Positions 11,510 through 22,821 of a stretch of DNA of 64,000 nucleotides are shown piece after piece (positions within the stretch are counted from its first letter, which is position 1; every line of letters begins with the position of its first letter). The notes beneath the pieces are model-generated. The model searched no databases, had not been told where the DNA came from, and saw only the letters and a list, made by a program, of their open reading frames with translations. The DNA comes from Salvia splendens (taxonomy: Eukaryota; Streptophyta; Magnoliopsida; Lamiales; Lamiaceae). The position numbers were made by a program, and so were the translations under genes. Location: assembly GCF_004379255.2 (NCBI RefSeq), contig NC_056047.1:25248293-25312292 (forward strand), given 5' to 3'.

Positions 11510-13044
11510 AAGCAATGGATTCGGAACTACAATCTATGATAGACAAAGACGTCTACGATTTGTCCGTCCTACCCGAAGGTTGTACTGCCATTGGGAGCAA
11601 GTGGATATATAAACGTAAACGTGGACCCGATGGACGAGTTAAAGTCTTCAAAGCAAGACTAGTGGCCAAGGGGTATACCCAAAAGGAAGGCATCGATTAT
11701 GATGAGACCTTCTCCCCAGTGGCCATGCTCAAATCGATCCGGATACTGTTGTCTATTGCAGCTTATATGTATTGGGATGTATGGCAGATGGACGTTAAGA
11801 CTGCATTTCTAAACGGCAGTCTTGAGGAGACCATCTACATGGAACAACCCGAAGGATATGCCATAAAGGGCAAAGAACACATGGTTTGGAAGCTTAAGAA
11901 GGCCATTTATGGCCTCAAGCAAGCATCCAGATCGTGGAACCAATGTTTTGATCAAACTATTTGCAAGTTTGGATTTGAAAAGTGCCCAAGTGAGAGCTGC
12001 GTGTATAAGAAAGTTGATAAGGGGAATGTGGTGTTCTTAGTTTTATATGTAGATGACATTCTTCTAATTGGAAACAATAAAAAGATGTTGTCATCAGTTC
12101 GAACATGGTTATCAAACCAGTTCGAGATGAAGGATATGGGAGACGCGGGACACATCCTCGGGATCAAGGTTCTTCGGAATCGAGAGAAGAAGATGTTGTG
12201 CTTATCTCAAGAATCTTACATCGAAACAGTACTTATTCGTTTTAGCATGCAGGACGCCAAGAAAGGTTTCTTACCTTTTAGACATGGCATCGATTTATCT
12301 CAAGAGATGTGCCCTAAAACGCCGTCTGAGATACAAGCAATGAGAAGGATTCCATATGCTTCGGCAGTTGGAAGTCTCATGTATGTTTAGCTTTGTACTA
12401 GACCAGATATTTGCTTTGTTGTTGGCATGGTGGCAAGATATCAGTCGAATCCGGGCCAAGGACATTGGACTGCCGTAAAGAACATACTCAAGTACCTTAA
12501 ACGGACTAAGGACTATGCTCTAGTTTACAATGCAGTCGAGCTCTGTCCTTTGGGATATACTGACTCAGACTTTCAAGCTGATCAGGACTCGAGAAAATCT
12601 ACTTCAGGATATGTGTTCACCTTAGGAGGTGGAGCCGTAATTTGGAAGAGTGTGAAGCAGAAATGCATTGCGGACTCGACCATGGAAGCCGAGTATGTGG
12701 CCGCATCAGAGGCTACAAAAGAGGTTGTATGGTTCAAGAACTTCCTTATGGATTTAGGTGTGGTTTCGAATCTGCCCAAGAGCATCACTATTTATTGTGA
12801 CAATTCTGGTGCTGTGGCAAACTCGAAAGAACCAAGAGCTCACAAAGCGAGCAAACACATAGAGCGGAAGTATCATATCATTAGAGATATAGTGCAGAGA
12901 GGAGACATAAAAGTGGTCAAGATTGCGTCAGAGAACAACCTGACAGATCCTTTTACAAAGGCTTTGGCGGTAAAACCGTTCGAGTGCCACGTTGAAGGGA
13001 TGGGAGTTCGACTCATTCAAGACCTCAACTCGCTTTCAGTATAA
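11510..13044 (+). pseudogene. copia reverse transcriptase and RNase H (one premature stop)
   Basis: The first part (to 12390) is the copia-type RT: KARLVAKGY, QMDVKTAFLNG and the catalytic YVDD at residues 178-181, then LGIKV. A TAG at 12388-12390 interrupts SLMY..LCTRPDI. The same frame continues from 12391 through RNase H (YTDSDFQADQDSRKSTSGY, EAEYVAASEA, CDNSGAV, KHIERKYH) to a natural-looking end at 13044. The enzyme copies element RNA into DNA. Apart from the stop and the upstream frameshift, the catalytic residues are retained. Confidence 0.92.
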
Positions 13045-13101
13045 GTGGGAGAAATTTAGACGTGTGCACTACTATTTTGTATACTGGAAAGCTGTTTTGA
13101 G

Positions 13102-13115
13102 TATAAGTGGGAGAT
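13102..13115 (+). other. copia polypurine tract (with an upstream twin)
   Basis: TATAAGTGGGAGAT abuts the 3' LTR at 13116 and would prime plus-strand DNA. The same GTATAAGTGGGAGA word also occurs about 61 bp upstream, just after the RNase H stop, as if a short segment had been duplicated. Confidence 0.8.
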
Positions 13116-13406
13116 TGTTAGGGTTTTGTATACTAGAAATCACCTTTCGAGTGATTGGATACTGTAAAACTCTAATGGTTATTTTCCAATAAATGCAACA
13201 GATTATTTTTGTCATAATGTTGTTATGTTTTACATTTAATGGTTGTTTACTGCATATTTAAATGTATGAGCAAACGTAACAAAGTCTAAGTCTTTGTTTC
13301 AGTAGACCGGTTGTGGGCGTCGTCCAATTTAAGGTAACACGGTCAGTTCTAAACAAAGAAAAATAAGAATTTCACAACCTAGATAGGCCTAGACTACCTA
13401 TCGCGA
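13116..13406 (+). repeat. copia 3' LTR, truncated after 291 bp
   Basis: Matches the first 291 bp of the 5' LTR, then switches at CTATCGCGAA to gypsy-2 LTR text. About 1.18 kb of LTR and the adjoining gypsy-2 LTR segment are missing, so a deletion took out the copia end together with flanking DNA. Without an intact 3' LTR this copy cannot be copied further. Confidence 0.88.
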
Positions 13407-14729
13407 ACATACACATACTTTCTCATGCAAACATCCTTCCCAACTGATTAATTTTTAGATCTACGATTTCTACACTCACTATATGCATGAGGGGATCAAG
13501 AAACATGGATTCAATGGTACGAAGGAGAAAGATGAATCAAAGTATACCTTTCTCTTGAAAAACAATCGGTAGGAATGACGAATGATGCGATTCTTCGATG
13601 AATCTTGAATTTTCAACTCCACAATGATGCAAGAACAAGGAATTGGTGAAGGATTGGTGGAGAAAGAGAGGAAGAGAGAGACGTGTGGTATGGAGAGAAG
13701 AGGGAGGCGGAAATATGAGAGCTAGGGTTAGAGTTATTTTAATTTATAGTCTAAGATAAATCCCATAATAAACCAATTAAAATTGTGGAAGAATAAAATA
13801 GAGGTCAATGAATAAATCCCACCATTAAAAGGGAAATAGGCATGTAGTATGTGGGGGAGTAGTTTTTGAAAATTGCTATTTAATTAGCATATATATTTAT
13901 TTGGTATTTACTTGGACAGAAAGATGCTCACAAAATAGGTAAAAAGATATTGAGTATCTCATAAATAAGGTAACAAAATAATTCAAGCATCTCCAAGTGG
14001 GGAAATAAAAAGGGGCGTGTATAATGGGAAAAATCAAGGAAAAATACTTAAATCCTCAAATCAAATAGGAATAGGATTTAAATTTTGGTAATTTCTTGTA
14101 GGAAAAGACTCCCACAAAATAGGTAACAAATAAATTAATCTCACAAGTAATTGAAAGACATATGGGCGAAAATTATGAGGTTTTAGGGAAATAAAGAATC
14201 AAATCCTAATTAACATAGGATATGGAGTGATTTGGCAAGATATGGTAAGATTTAATTGGATTTTAATTCAAGGAAAGAGATAAACAAGATACCAATTAAA
14301 TCTACAAAAATAATTCCCTCTCCTAATTAATAGGAGATTTCGAAAATCTCAAGGGATGGCCAAGGGGTCGAAAATTATGTAGAATAGCATAGGGATAATT
14401 TGGTTTGGATTTAATTTGGATAAATATCCTAAAGCAATTAATTAAATCCAAGAAAGAAAGTATTATTTCCAATAAATAGGCGGGCCGAAAATTTCAAATA
14501 AAACAGCTAGAATGATTATGCATTATCCCATTTAAGTTAATTCACACATTGGAAGCTTAATCACATTAACTCACATAACTCACAACAACTAATTTCACAT
14601 AATTAACTCAAACACATAGAGACTCAATTTCCACAAAAGAAATTCTCATTCAACATCGACATTAATTAAAATAAAATAAGCCATCAAATAAAAATAATAA
14701 AAAAAGTCACAATTTTCTGGGGTGCTACA
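13407..14729 (-). repeat. gypsy-2 second LTR, part 2
   Basis: Resumes at CATACACATACTTTCTC and matches 2167-3490 nearly base for base, ending GGTGCTACA at 14729. This end keeps the proper TACA, unlike the other LTR. The AAACA duplication follows at 14730-14734. Confidence 0.9.
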
Positions 14730-14734
14730 AAACA

Positions 14735-15462
14735 CTTGAAGATATGCTGCGAGTCGTTGTCCTAGACCGAGGAGAAAGTTGGGAAATTGTTCTGCCATTG
14801 GTTGAATTCGCCTACAACAATAGCTATCAAGCGACGATTGATATGGCGTCGTATGAACCCCTGTATGGTAGGAAATGACGATCCCAAGTCTATTGGGAGG
14901 AGGTTGGTGAAAGAAGGTTGTTAGGACCCGACGCTATCAAGGAGATGACCGAAATTGTGCATCAAATCCGTGCAAGGATCAAAGAAGCTCAAGATAGGCA
15001 AAAGTCGTATGCTGACGTGCGCCAAACGGAAATCAAATTCGATGTTGGTGAAAAAGTCTTCTTGATAGTATCCCCAACGAGAGGAGTTGTGAGGTTTGGA
15101 GTTAAGGGCAAATTGAAACCGCATTTTGTAGGGCCGTACGAGATTATTGATGAAGTAGGTCTTGTAGCATATCGCCCGGCATTACCTCCTAGTTTTGGGA
15201 ATGTGCACAACGTGTTCCATGTGTCGCAGTTGCACAAGTACGTGTTTGATCCCAAGCATGTGATTAATCAAGAAGAGGTTGCCCTGACCCCGATATGAGC
15301 AACGAGGAGAGGCCAGAAGCAATCCTAGATCGAAAGGTGCAAGAGTTGCGAAACAAGTCAATAGTATCCGTGAAGGTGTTGTGGAAACACCATGGTCCCG
15401 AGGAAGCCACGTGGGAGTTAGAAGATAGGATGAAAGAAAAGTACCCCGAATTATTTTTGTGA
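14735..15462 (+). pseudogene. gypsy-1 integrase C-terminal part and chromodomain (broken)
   Basis: Continues the integrase cut at 1516: LEDMLRVVVLDRG, then a TGA at 14876-14878 where a conserved Cys lies (YGRK..RS). The long frame 14918-15298 holds the integrase C-terminal module (GPYEI, FHVSQLHKY). A frameshift near 15295 leads to the chromodomain tail (EAILDRKVQELRNKS, VLWKHHGPEEATWE) and a stop at 15460-15462. Chromodomains steer integration of this gypsy branch (Tekay/Del-like by motif) to particular chromatin. Three disruptions here make it non-functional. Confidence 0.9.
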
Positions 15463-15493
15463 TACGACCAAATTTCGTGATGAAATTTCTGTT

Positions 15494-15506
15494 AAGAGGG
15501 GAAGGA
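15494..15506 (+). other. gypsy-1 polypurine tract
   Basis: AAGAGGGGAAGGA lies directly before the LTR start TGTAGTACCCC. A near-identical tract precedes the gypsy-2 3' LTR on the other strand, supporting kinship. Confidence 0.88.
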
Positions 15507-16151
15507 TGTAGTACCCCAAAATGTTTTGACTTCTTTTGTTTAATTAATGTGGATGTTGATTGGGAAATTCATTTATGGAATTTGTTTTCTATGTGATTGA
15601 GTTAACGGTGTGAAATTAGTTGTTGTGAAATATATGGAAGATAATGTGATTTATTTTCCAATGTGCAAATTTAATTAAATGGATCATGCATAATTATTCT
15701 AACCATTTTATTGGATATTTTTCGGCCCTCCTAATTATTTGAAATAGTATTTTCTTTCTTGGATTTAATTAATTGTTTTGGTATAATTATCCAAATTAAA
15801 TCCTAACCAAATTATCCCTATGTTATTCTACTTAACTTCCGACCCCTTGCCCATTTCTTGGTTTTTCGAAATTCTCCTATTAATTAGGAGAATGAATTAT
15901 TTTGTAGATTTAATTGGAACTTTGTTTATTTCCTTCCTTGAATTAAAATCCAATTAAATCTTACCATATCTTGCCAAATCGTTCCTTATCCTATTTCAAT
16001 TAGGATTTAAATTATTTCCTTGTGCAAACAATTCAATTTTCGGTCCACCCCATTGTTCTAAAGGGGTTAATATTTTGTTCCTATTTTGTGAGATTCTTTC
16101 TTTCCAAATAAATTTGATTTGAACCATATCTCCATTTAATTAGTTAAAAAA
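15507..16151 (+). repeat. gypsy-1 3' LTR, part 1
   Basis: Begins TGTAGTACCCC and is AT-rich without genes. Its reverse complement resembles the 3' half of the gypsy-2 LTRs (for example TCCTATTAATTAGGAG near 15875). It is cut at 16151 in an A-run by gypsy-3 and resumes at 39374. Confidence 0.88.
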
Positions 16152-16456
16152 TATCACGACCACAACTCCCTAGTCAAAGAAAGTGCAGCTACTTCGCGAC
16201 TAAAACATACTGAGCTATCTCAACTCATCATGAATATATAACTTAATTCAAGGAAACATTGTCTGAAATGGGATAGAGGTACAACTATACTAAATCAGAG
16301 TGAAATATGGGACATTGTCTTTACTAAAGCAAGTCCAAGTTTACTCAACGGAAGAGTTCCAAGACAAATGTAATATGTTTGAAGACATACTACACCAGCT
16401 ATCCTTCTACTTATTTAGTCTTCTGTCCCAACACCTCCTCTGCCTCGACTGATCAA

Positions 16457-16507
16457 CCTGCACATTAAGGAAAACAATATGCAGGGCTGAGTACTTGATA
16501 TACTCAG
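16457..16507 (-). other. Conserved double stem-loop in gypsy-3 3' LTR
   Basis: Two adjacent inverted repeats: CCTGCA (16457) with TGCAGG (16480), and CTGAGTA (16487-16493) with TACTCAG (16501-16507) around a 7-base loop CTTGATA. The same pair sits in the right LTR (36412-36463) and in the gypsy-1 LTR (41110-41158), each time roughly 300-430 bp before the sense-strand end of the LTR. This position suits a structured R/U5 leader. Confidence 0.7.
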
Positions 16508-18523
16508 TGGGCTTATGCTGAAAACTGTTTTCTTTTAGTTGTCAGCCAAGCTAAGTGAATGCGGGGTTTTTCTGAAAAACAAGACCCGGTCATTAAAATC
16601 TATTATTTCTTTCTGAAAATAGACTACAGTCTTTTAAACTTCTGATGATATACCATATCTCAATGCGTGAATCGGGAATGTGGCCACATTCCACGATCAC
16701 TGGGCCGGCCAACCTGGCGCTAGCTCACGACCCCTGGACCGGCCAACCTGGCGCTAGCTCACGGTCCTTATGTGTACAGTAGTCCGAGTAGGATTTACTG
16801 ACCTACTGGGACCCGAATTCGATTTAATTGGTTGGCATAGCCAACATATAGGCAATCATAAAACAAAACATGACATGACAACTCATTCAAATAATCATGT
16901 TTTCACATAAAACACGCTTTAAAAGAAAGAAGAGAAAGCCCACCTCAATTGCTTAGACTCTTGCAAAACAGGTGCTTTCCTGTCCTGGGATTACTCGTCG
17001 AGCGACGACGTTCCTTTACAAAATTTAATATACTTAAATTAGGCTTTAAATAATTACTTGTCTTGCATGAATACATGCATAAGCGTGTGCTCTTTATTTT
17101 ATTTTCTTCTTTCTAAAATTTAGAAATCTGAATTCTCTAATTAAATCGGTGATTTAATCTATTCGGAAACTGGCCGAACTGTGTGGGTATACTGAATTCC
17201 CGGATTATCTTGAGTATTTGGAAATACTTTCTGTGGGCAAAGAGATTCTCATCCATTTATTTATTGGGTACTATTTCCACACAGTTTAAGAATTTTCCTT
17301 TCTTCCGTGGCTAAAGAAATTAATTCCAGTATACTTTGAATTAATCTAAGGTAATGACTTCAATTAAATTCTAGGCCCAGATAGAGATTTATTTAATCTT
17401 GCCCAGAACATTTATTTCTTAGGCTCTTTCGGCCCAGACTTTTATTCCCTTAGGCCCAATTTCTTCATGGAGTTATTTCCATAAATCCCCTGGCCTGTTT
17501 TAAATTAATGCCCAAATAGAACAAGAAATGGGAAAAGGCCCAAGTCTTGAGGGTATACTCCCTCTCCACCGGCCGATTCTCTCTCTCATTTCTCTCCTAC
17601 ATTCTACATTTTCCCCCAAATTCGAAAACCCTAGCTCCCTCAATCTCCCTCCCTCTTCGTTGACATCACAGCCCATCACCACCGCCTCTATCTCCGGCGA
17701 GGGGCGATCGGCCTCAAGGAGATTTCTCTCCTTCTCTCGGTGGCATCACTGCTTCGGCGACACTAAATCGCCACCGCCTCTGCACCGGATTCGGCGAATC
17801 GCTGCCACTGCATGTTAACGGTGGTGGAGACGTTGATGGTGCCGCCATTGTCGCTTCTCAGATCGGGGAGTCTTTTGCCTCCTGTGCTACCGCGTTGCGG
17901 GCCCGTTTGCCGGCTCACGATTCACCACTATGGGGTTCATCGCGGTCGAACAGCAACGTAGAGTGAGTGGTGCTTCCCGTCGGGTCGCCGCCGTGTCGCA
18001 GTCGGCGCCACCATTCTCTGATGGAAAAAACCCTAAGCTAAGTCTTCTCCTTAGCTTGTCTAATTAAGTCTCTTGGCAACGTTACTAAATTTTCAAGAGC
18101 TAAGTCCATGATAAATTGTGATTTAAGCATTTTCCTTTGGACTTGCTGTTAGAATAAATTCCTAATTGGAGGATCTGATTGAGTAGAAAATTAAGGACTT
18201 AGCTATGCCTTCTATGCGCATAGACATTAGGTGGAGGCTGGGCCACACTGTTGTGAAAGTGGAACCTAGCATGCTCTTGTTACTGTTATTCTTTGGGTGA
18301 AAGCCTTAGTATGAGCATGCTTCCTAAGGTTTCTATGTTGGGTTCTTACTATGTGATGACATGAGATGCCAACTAGTCTCGAGAGTGAAAGAGGTTACCT
18401 TCACTGCTACTGTTATGTTGCTCTCTGCTCTTAGCTGCAACCACCCTCACTTCCCACTTGGTGAAGTTTGCTGACTGAGTATGTTGTAGTATGTAAAATG
18501 GGGCTGAGGAGGGGGTGTTGTGC

Positions 18524-18534
18524 TATATAAATAG
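18524..18534 (+). promoter_or_regulatory. TATA-like box antisense to gypsy-3, left LTR
   Basis: TATATAAATAG on the plus strand, followed by GAGCATGTGTAAC. It lies opposite to the element's coding direction and could give an antisense or outward transcript. It is also present in the right LTR (about 38496-38506). Word-level evidence only. Confidence 0.35.
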
Positions 18535-19415
18535 GAGCATGTGTAACTGAAAGCTGCGAGTCTTGCTGCTTTGGCTGTGGAAAAGGACTCCACAGGTTGT
18601 GCAGCTGGCTGCTCCCTCCGTAGCTCTGCAGAGCATGTACTCTGAGCCCCTGATTTCCCCTCTAACTGATTTTGGTGGTTTGTGGAGAGTACTCGTGAAT
18701 TCATAGGAGTTTTACAACTTCTTTTGTTGCCATATTGCAGGCTCTCTCAGTCCTTAACTGCTGCTATGTACTTACTACAGTCTGTGTGCCCTTTTGCAGG
18801 TAGAGCTGGAGTGAGGGTTGTTAGAAATGGGGTGCAGATGCTGCGATTCTCTTTGCGATTTTGCAGGTAGAGCTGGAGTGAGGGTTGTTAGAAATGGGGT
18901 GCAAATGGCAGCCTGCCATCTTTCTCCTTTAAGCAAGTTTGGTCTCCAAACCTTAAAGTGGGTTTGCCTCTTAACCTTGCTTGTTTTGCCTATAAATTTT
19001 CTTATTATCCTATGCCCTTTTTCTTGTTCATTTTGTGGGTGACTGGCAGGTATGAGGGCTGATCTATATTGGTGTTGCCAGCGTCTATGGCTAGCTGCCG
19101 AGGCTGTGTTCCTCGATGACTCGCCTCTTGGGGCTTTCTGGGATCTGGACCGAGACGGCCTAGTGTTGAAGACCAACGTAGTTGTTAGGGATTTCTAAAT
19201 GTAATAGTGTAGCTCGAATTTTATTTTCATTTTTCATGTAGACAAGTCTCTGAAATCTTTAATATTTATTCATTTCAAGCATTTGTAAATTATTAGTTTG
19301 AAATTCTCTAGATTGTTATTTCTTTTACTCGAGAAATAAACAATACTCTTTCACTCTTAAAAACATTCTTACATTTATTTCATAATTCTCGAGGAATTAG
19401 ATCTTGGCTATTACA

Positions 19416-19431
19416 TTCTACCTCCCTTAAC
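19416..19431 (-). other. gypsy-3 polypurine tract
   Basis: On the minus strand GTTAAGGGAGGTAGAA runs into the LTR start TGTAATAGCC. Its place between the chromodomain stop and LTR is as expected. Confidence 0.85.
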
Positions 19432-19460
19432 AAAAATTTCGTCCCGAAATTTTGTCTCGG

Positions 19461-20673
19461 TCAGGTAAAAAGCTCTGGGTATTTCTCTTTCATCTGGTCC
19501 TCAAGCTCCCACGTCGCCTCCTCGCGGCCGTGGTGCCTCCATAGGACTTTCATTGTTACAATAGTTTTATTTCTCAACTCTTTAACTTTTCTGTCCAGAA
19601 TTGCTTCTGGATTTTCTTCATAGCTCATATCTGGTTCTAACACCATTTCTTCTTGGTGTACTGTGTGTTTGGGGTCGAACACATACTTTCTCAACTGTGA
19701 TATATGAAACACATTATGAACATTCCCGAAGCTTGGCGGGAGCGCTAATCTGTACGCCACAGGGCCGACTGTTTCTAAGATCTCGTAAGGTCCAATAAAA
19801 CACGGTTTCAGCTTGCCCTTGACGCCAAATCTGGTTATCCCTTTCGATGGGGATACTTTCAGAAAGACCTTGTCTCCTGCTTTGAACTGTAAATCCGTTA
19901 TGCGAGCATCTGCATAGGATTTCTGTCTATCTTGAGCTTCTTTGATTCTCTCTCGGACCTGTCGGACAATTTCTATCATTTCCTCTACAGAGTCTGGTCC
20001 GAGAATTCTTCTCTCACCAACTTCATCCCGGTAAAGCGGCGATCTACACTTCTTCTCATAGAGTGCTTCATATGGGGCCATATTGATAGTTTCCTGGTAA
20101 CTGTTGTTTTAGGCGAACTCTATAAGTGGAAATACTGGCTCCCAGCTTACTCCACGGTCGAGCACTACGACTCTCAACATATCTTCCAATGTCTGAATCG
20201 TACTTTCGGACTGTCCGTCCGTCTGTGGATGGAATGCTGTGCTGAAATTTAGCTGAGTACCTAACTCTCGCTGTAGGCTTATCCAAACTCTAGAAGTAAA
20301 TTTTGAATCTCGATCTGAGTTGATCGTTATTGGTACACCATGCAGGCGCACGATCTCTTGCACATAAATCTATGCCAACTTGTATGATCCGTATGTGATA
20401 TGAATTGGTATGAAGTGAGCACTTTTGGTGAGGCGATCTATAATCACCCAGACGATCTATATGCTCCCATTTCCATTCTGGAATCTCGAGAGGCTGCAAC
20501 TTCCCATAGGGTCGTTGATGTAAAGCCTTCACTTGCTGGCAAGCCAGGCATCTTTCTACAAACGATGCTATGCTTCTCTTCATGCCATCCCACCAAAATT
20601 GCTTCTTCAAGTCCTGATACATCTTCGTACTTCCAGGATGGGCAGTGTAGGGCGTCTCATGAGCTTCACTCAT
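19461..20673 (-). pseudogene. gypsy-3 integrase with chromodomain (deletion and stops)
   Basis: Starts with the zinc finger (HPGSTKMYQDL, CLACQQ). After WKWEHI about 50 bp are lost and the frame shifts. Part of the core survives out of frame (the DRLTKSAHF-like text near 20430). The frame resumes near 20363 with RLHGVPITINSDRD and TDGQSE (Asp and Glu of the triad). A TAA near 20109 follows EFA where Tyr is expected. From 20081 the C-terminal module (GPYEI, FHISQLRKY) and a chromodomain (EAILDRKVKELRNK, VLWRHHGREEATWE) run to a natural stop at 19461. Integration would be impossible with this copy. Confidence 0.9.
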
Positions 20674-20760
20674 GATCTTGTTCCTACGTGCCTCATCGTT
20701 GGGTAAGCATAGTCTTCCTTCGAAAGTGAGAGTGTTATCCGACTCTTCTCGGTAACTATC

Positions 20761-22392
20761 TCATTTGCCGGTCCTCACTTTGAGACGGACCTTTTCTAGG
20801 GCCTCATCGCGTCTCTGGGCGTCGATGATTCTGGCTCTTAAATCTGGTTCTATGACCAAGGTGGAAATTCTGCTATCCACTGTTTCCGGGGATCTTACTA
20901 TCTGCAGTCGCATCTTGGCGAATTCCCGGATAAGCTCCTCCTCTTGTGTGAGGAAGGTAGCCACTTTAGGTGCAGTCTTTCTGCTCAGGGCATCTGCTAC
21001 CACATTGGCCTTCCCTGGGTGGTTATTTATACCACAGTCGTAGTCTTTGACTAGTTCCAGCCATCTGCGTTGTCTCATATTCAGATCCTTCTACTCAAAT
21101 AAGTATTTGAGACTCTTATGATCTGTGAAGATCTCACATCGAACTCCATAGAGGTGATGTCTCCAAATCTTCAAAGCGTGTACCACTGCTGCTAATTCCA
21201 AGTAGTGCGTCGGGTAGTTCAACTCGTGCGGCCTCAACTGGCGTGACGCATATGCGATCACCTTGCCCTTCTGCATCAGCACGCACTCGATTCCGACCTT
21301 CGATGCATCTGTATACACCACATAGTCGACTCCCACTTCTGGCACGGCTAGAACTGGCGCTGTGGTCAACTTTTCCTTAAGCGACTGGAAGCTTGCTTCG
21401 CATTCTGGGGTCCAATTGACTTTAACTCCTTTCTTGAGCTGTTGAGGCATTGGCCTTGCTATCTTAGAGAATCCTTCAATGAATCTGTGGTAGTATCCCG
21501 CGAGTCCTAGGAAACTCCAAATTTCATTGGGCGTCGCTGGTGACTGCCAACGTTGCACAACTTCAACTTTAGCAGGGTCCACTCGGATCCCTTCTGCTGT
21601 CACTATGTGTCCACAGAAGTTCACCTCGTTAAGCCAAAACTCGCACTTGCTAAACTTAGCATAGAGCTTCTCGGCTCTTAACGTCTCTAAAGTGGCCCTC
21701 AAATGTTCCTCGTGTTCCTCCTCATTATTCGAGTGGATAAGCACATCGTCTATGAAGACTAGAACGAACCTGTCCAAGTACGGGTGGAACACGCGGTTCA
21801 TTAGGTCCATGAACACAGCTGGGGCGTTTGTAAGCCCAAAAGGCATTACAGTGAACTCATAATGGCCATATCTGGTGCGGAATGCAGTCTTAGGTATATC
21901 ATCTTGTCGCACTCTCAACTGATGGTAACCCGATCTCAAATCCATCTTCGAGAAAACTCCAGCTCCTTGCAGATGATCGAAGAGGTCGTCGATCCTTGGT
22001 AAAGGATACTTGTTCTTGAGGGTTATCTTGTTTAGCTCTCGATAGTCGATACACATTCTCAAGGTGCCATCTTTCTTCTTTACGAATAGCACTGGTGCGC
22101 CCCACGGCGACACACTGGGTCGGATGAAACCCAGGTCTAGTAGTTCTTGTAATTGCATCTTGAGTTCTTCCAACTCCTTTGGGGCCATTTTGTAAGGCGC
22201 TTTCGACATTGTAGCTGATCCTGGCTCCAGGTCGATTGTGAACTCCAATTGCCTGTCTTGCGGCAAGCCTGGTAGTTCTTTTGGAAACACGTCAGGAAAT
22301 TCTCGCACTATCGCCGCATCCTCGATTTTCCTGTCCTTTTTCTCTTCCTCGTTCAGATAGACGAGGTATGCGGGCCATCCCTTCCTCGTCAT
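20761..22392 (-). pseudogene. gypsy-3 reverse transcriptase and RNase H
   Basis: A long frame of 433 codons (22392-21091) carries the RT palm and fingers ([13 protein letters not shown] near residue 97, MCIDYRELN near 113, MPFGLTNAP near 183) and the catalytic FIDD at 213-216. Then come the linker [13 protein letters not shown] and RNase H ([17 protein letters not shown]). A TAG at 21091-21093 replaces a Gln after KYLFE. The frame then continues at 21078-20761 ([23 protein letters not shown]) to another stop, with the linker to integrase in the same frame. RT motifs are intact, so one nonsense change is the main defect in this part. Confidence 0.92.
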
Positions 22393-22425
22393 GGTGATTG
22401 CTTGTAGGGCAGAAATAATAGACTT

Positions 22426-22809
22426 TCATCTCTCCATGGAGATCCCATGGAAAATTACGGGTTCTGTCCCGGGGTACTGTAACGCCATCTGTCTCTCCTT
22501 ACAACGAATGGTAGCGTAGTTCTCGGCTAACCAATCCATTCCTAGTATGATGTCGACGCTCCACATCAACATCACATGTAAGTTATGAGCTACTAGGTTC
22601 AGATTTCCCATAGAAAATTTTATGTTCAAGCACGTTCGTGAGATGTCTATAAGGCCTCCTACGGGTGAGGACACCCTCATCTTATGTTCAATCACGTCCG
22701 TAGGCAAGTTCAAAGTATCCACACAAGGTGCTGATATAAAAGAATGTGATGCACCGGTATCAAACAAAATGGCAATACGCACGTTGAGGAGAGTTCTCAT
22801 ACCTGCCAA
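22426..22809 (-). pseudogene. gypsy-3 aspartic protease
   Basis: 127 codons, with the retropepsin motif DTGASHSFIS from about residue 17 and the flap-following ILGMDWL near residue 90. It would cut the Gag-Pol polyprotein. It lies in the same frame as RT, separated by one TGA (22426-22428) where a sense codon is expected, and is separated from gag by a TAG near 22822. Family proteases of this branch are translated as part of one polyprotein, so both stops look like decay. Confidence 0.88.
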
Positions 22810-22821
22810 GTTGCCTTGTTC

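Larger units (their letters stand above)
5579..13406 (+). mobile_element. Ty1/copia retrotransposon inserted in gypsy-2 LTR, 3' end truncated
   Basis: Order of parts: 5' LTR (5579-7047), primer site (7050), unusually long leader of about 2 kb, gag-protease-integrase-RT-RNase H in copia order (9086-13044), purine tract, then the first 291 bp of the 3' LTR. Integrase lying before RT defines Ty1/copia. The 3' LTR is cut at 13406 and gypsy-2 LTR text (matching 2167 onward) follows directly, so no matching target duplication can be read. Two in-frame stops and one frameshift mean this copy is inactive, but most motifs are intact, suggesting moderate age. Confidence 0.92.
1517..14729 (-). mobile_element. 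gypsy-2: short-bodied gypsy element inserted in gypsy-1 integrase, itself split by copia
   Basis: The element reads on the minus strand. It has two LTRs (1517-3490; 3886-5578 plus 13407-14729), a primer-binding site, a purine tract and only about 395 bp between the LTRs. Its ends are TG/CA and it is bordered by AAACA duplications. The short body retains text like the extreme 3' end of chromovirus pol, then AT-rich filler, then the primer site. It therefore has no protein of its own and would have needed enzymes in trans. Its LTRs share long stretches with the gypsy-1 LTR (for example 4429-4620 against 40740-40930 in reverse), so gypsy-1 relatives are the likely helper; that is an inference. 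Confidence 0.85.
16152..19415 (-). repeat. gypsy-3 3' LTR (left copy)
   Basis: Plus-strand ends TATCACGACC (mutated from TGTCACGACC) and GGCTATTACA. Differences from the right copy include a tandem duplication of about 70 bp at 18797-18900, a missing block of about 45 bp near 17965, and an altered block near 18200-18243. Two copies of a CCGGCCAACCTGGCGCTAGC module stand side by side at 16704-16763. The plus strand of 17500-19150 looks like a gene leader (CT-rich stretch, AAACCCTAG, TATATAAATAG at 18524-18534), but this is antisense to the element. ORFs here, such as 17528-17818, have no recognisable domain. Confidence 0.92.

Noticed and set aside
17500..17818. ORFs in both gypsy-3 LTRs (Ser/Pro-rich, about 60-106 codons)
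   Set aside because: Not conserved in frame between the two LTR copies and no domain; treated as leader-like LTR sequence.
18447..19176. Minus-strand ORFs in the gypsy-3 LTR
   Set aside because: The longest spans the segment that is tandemly duplicated only in this copy; the right LTR gives a different protein. No motif.
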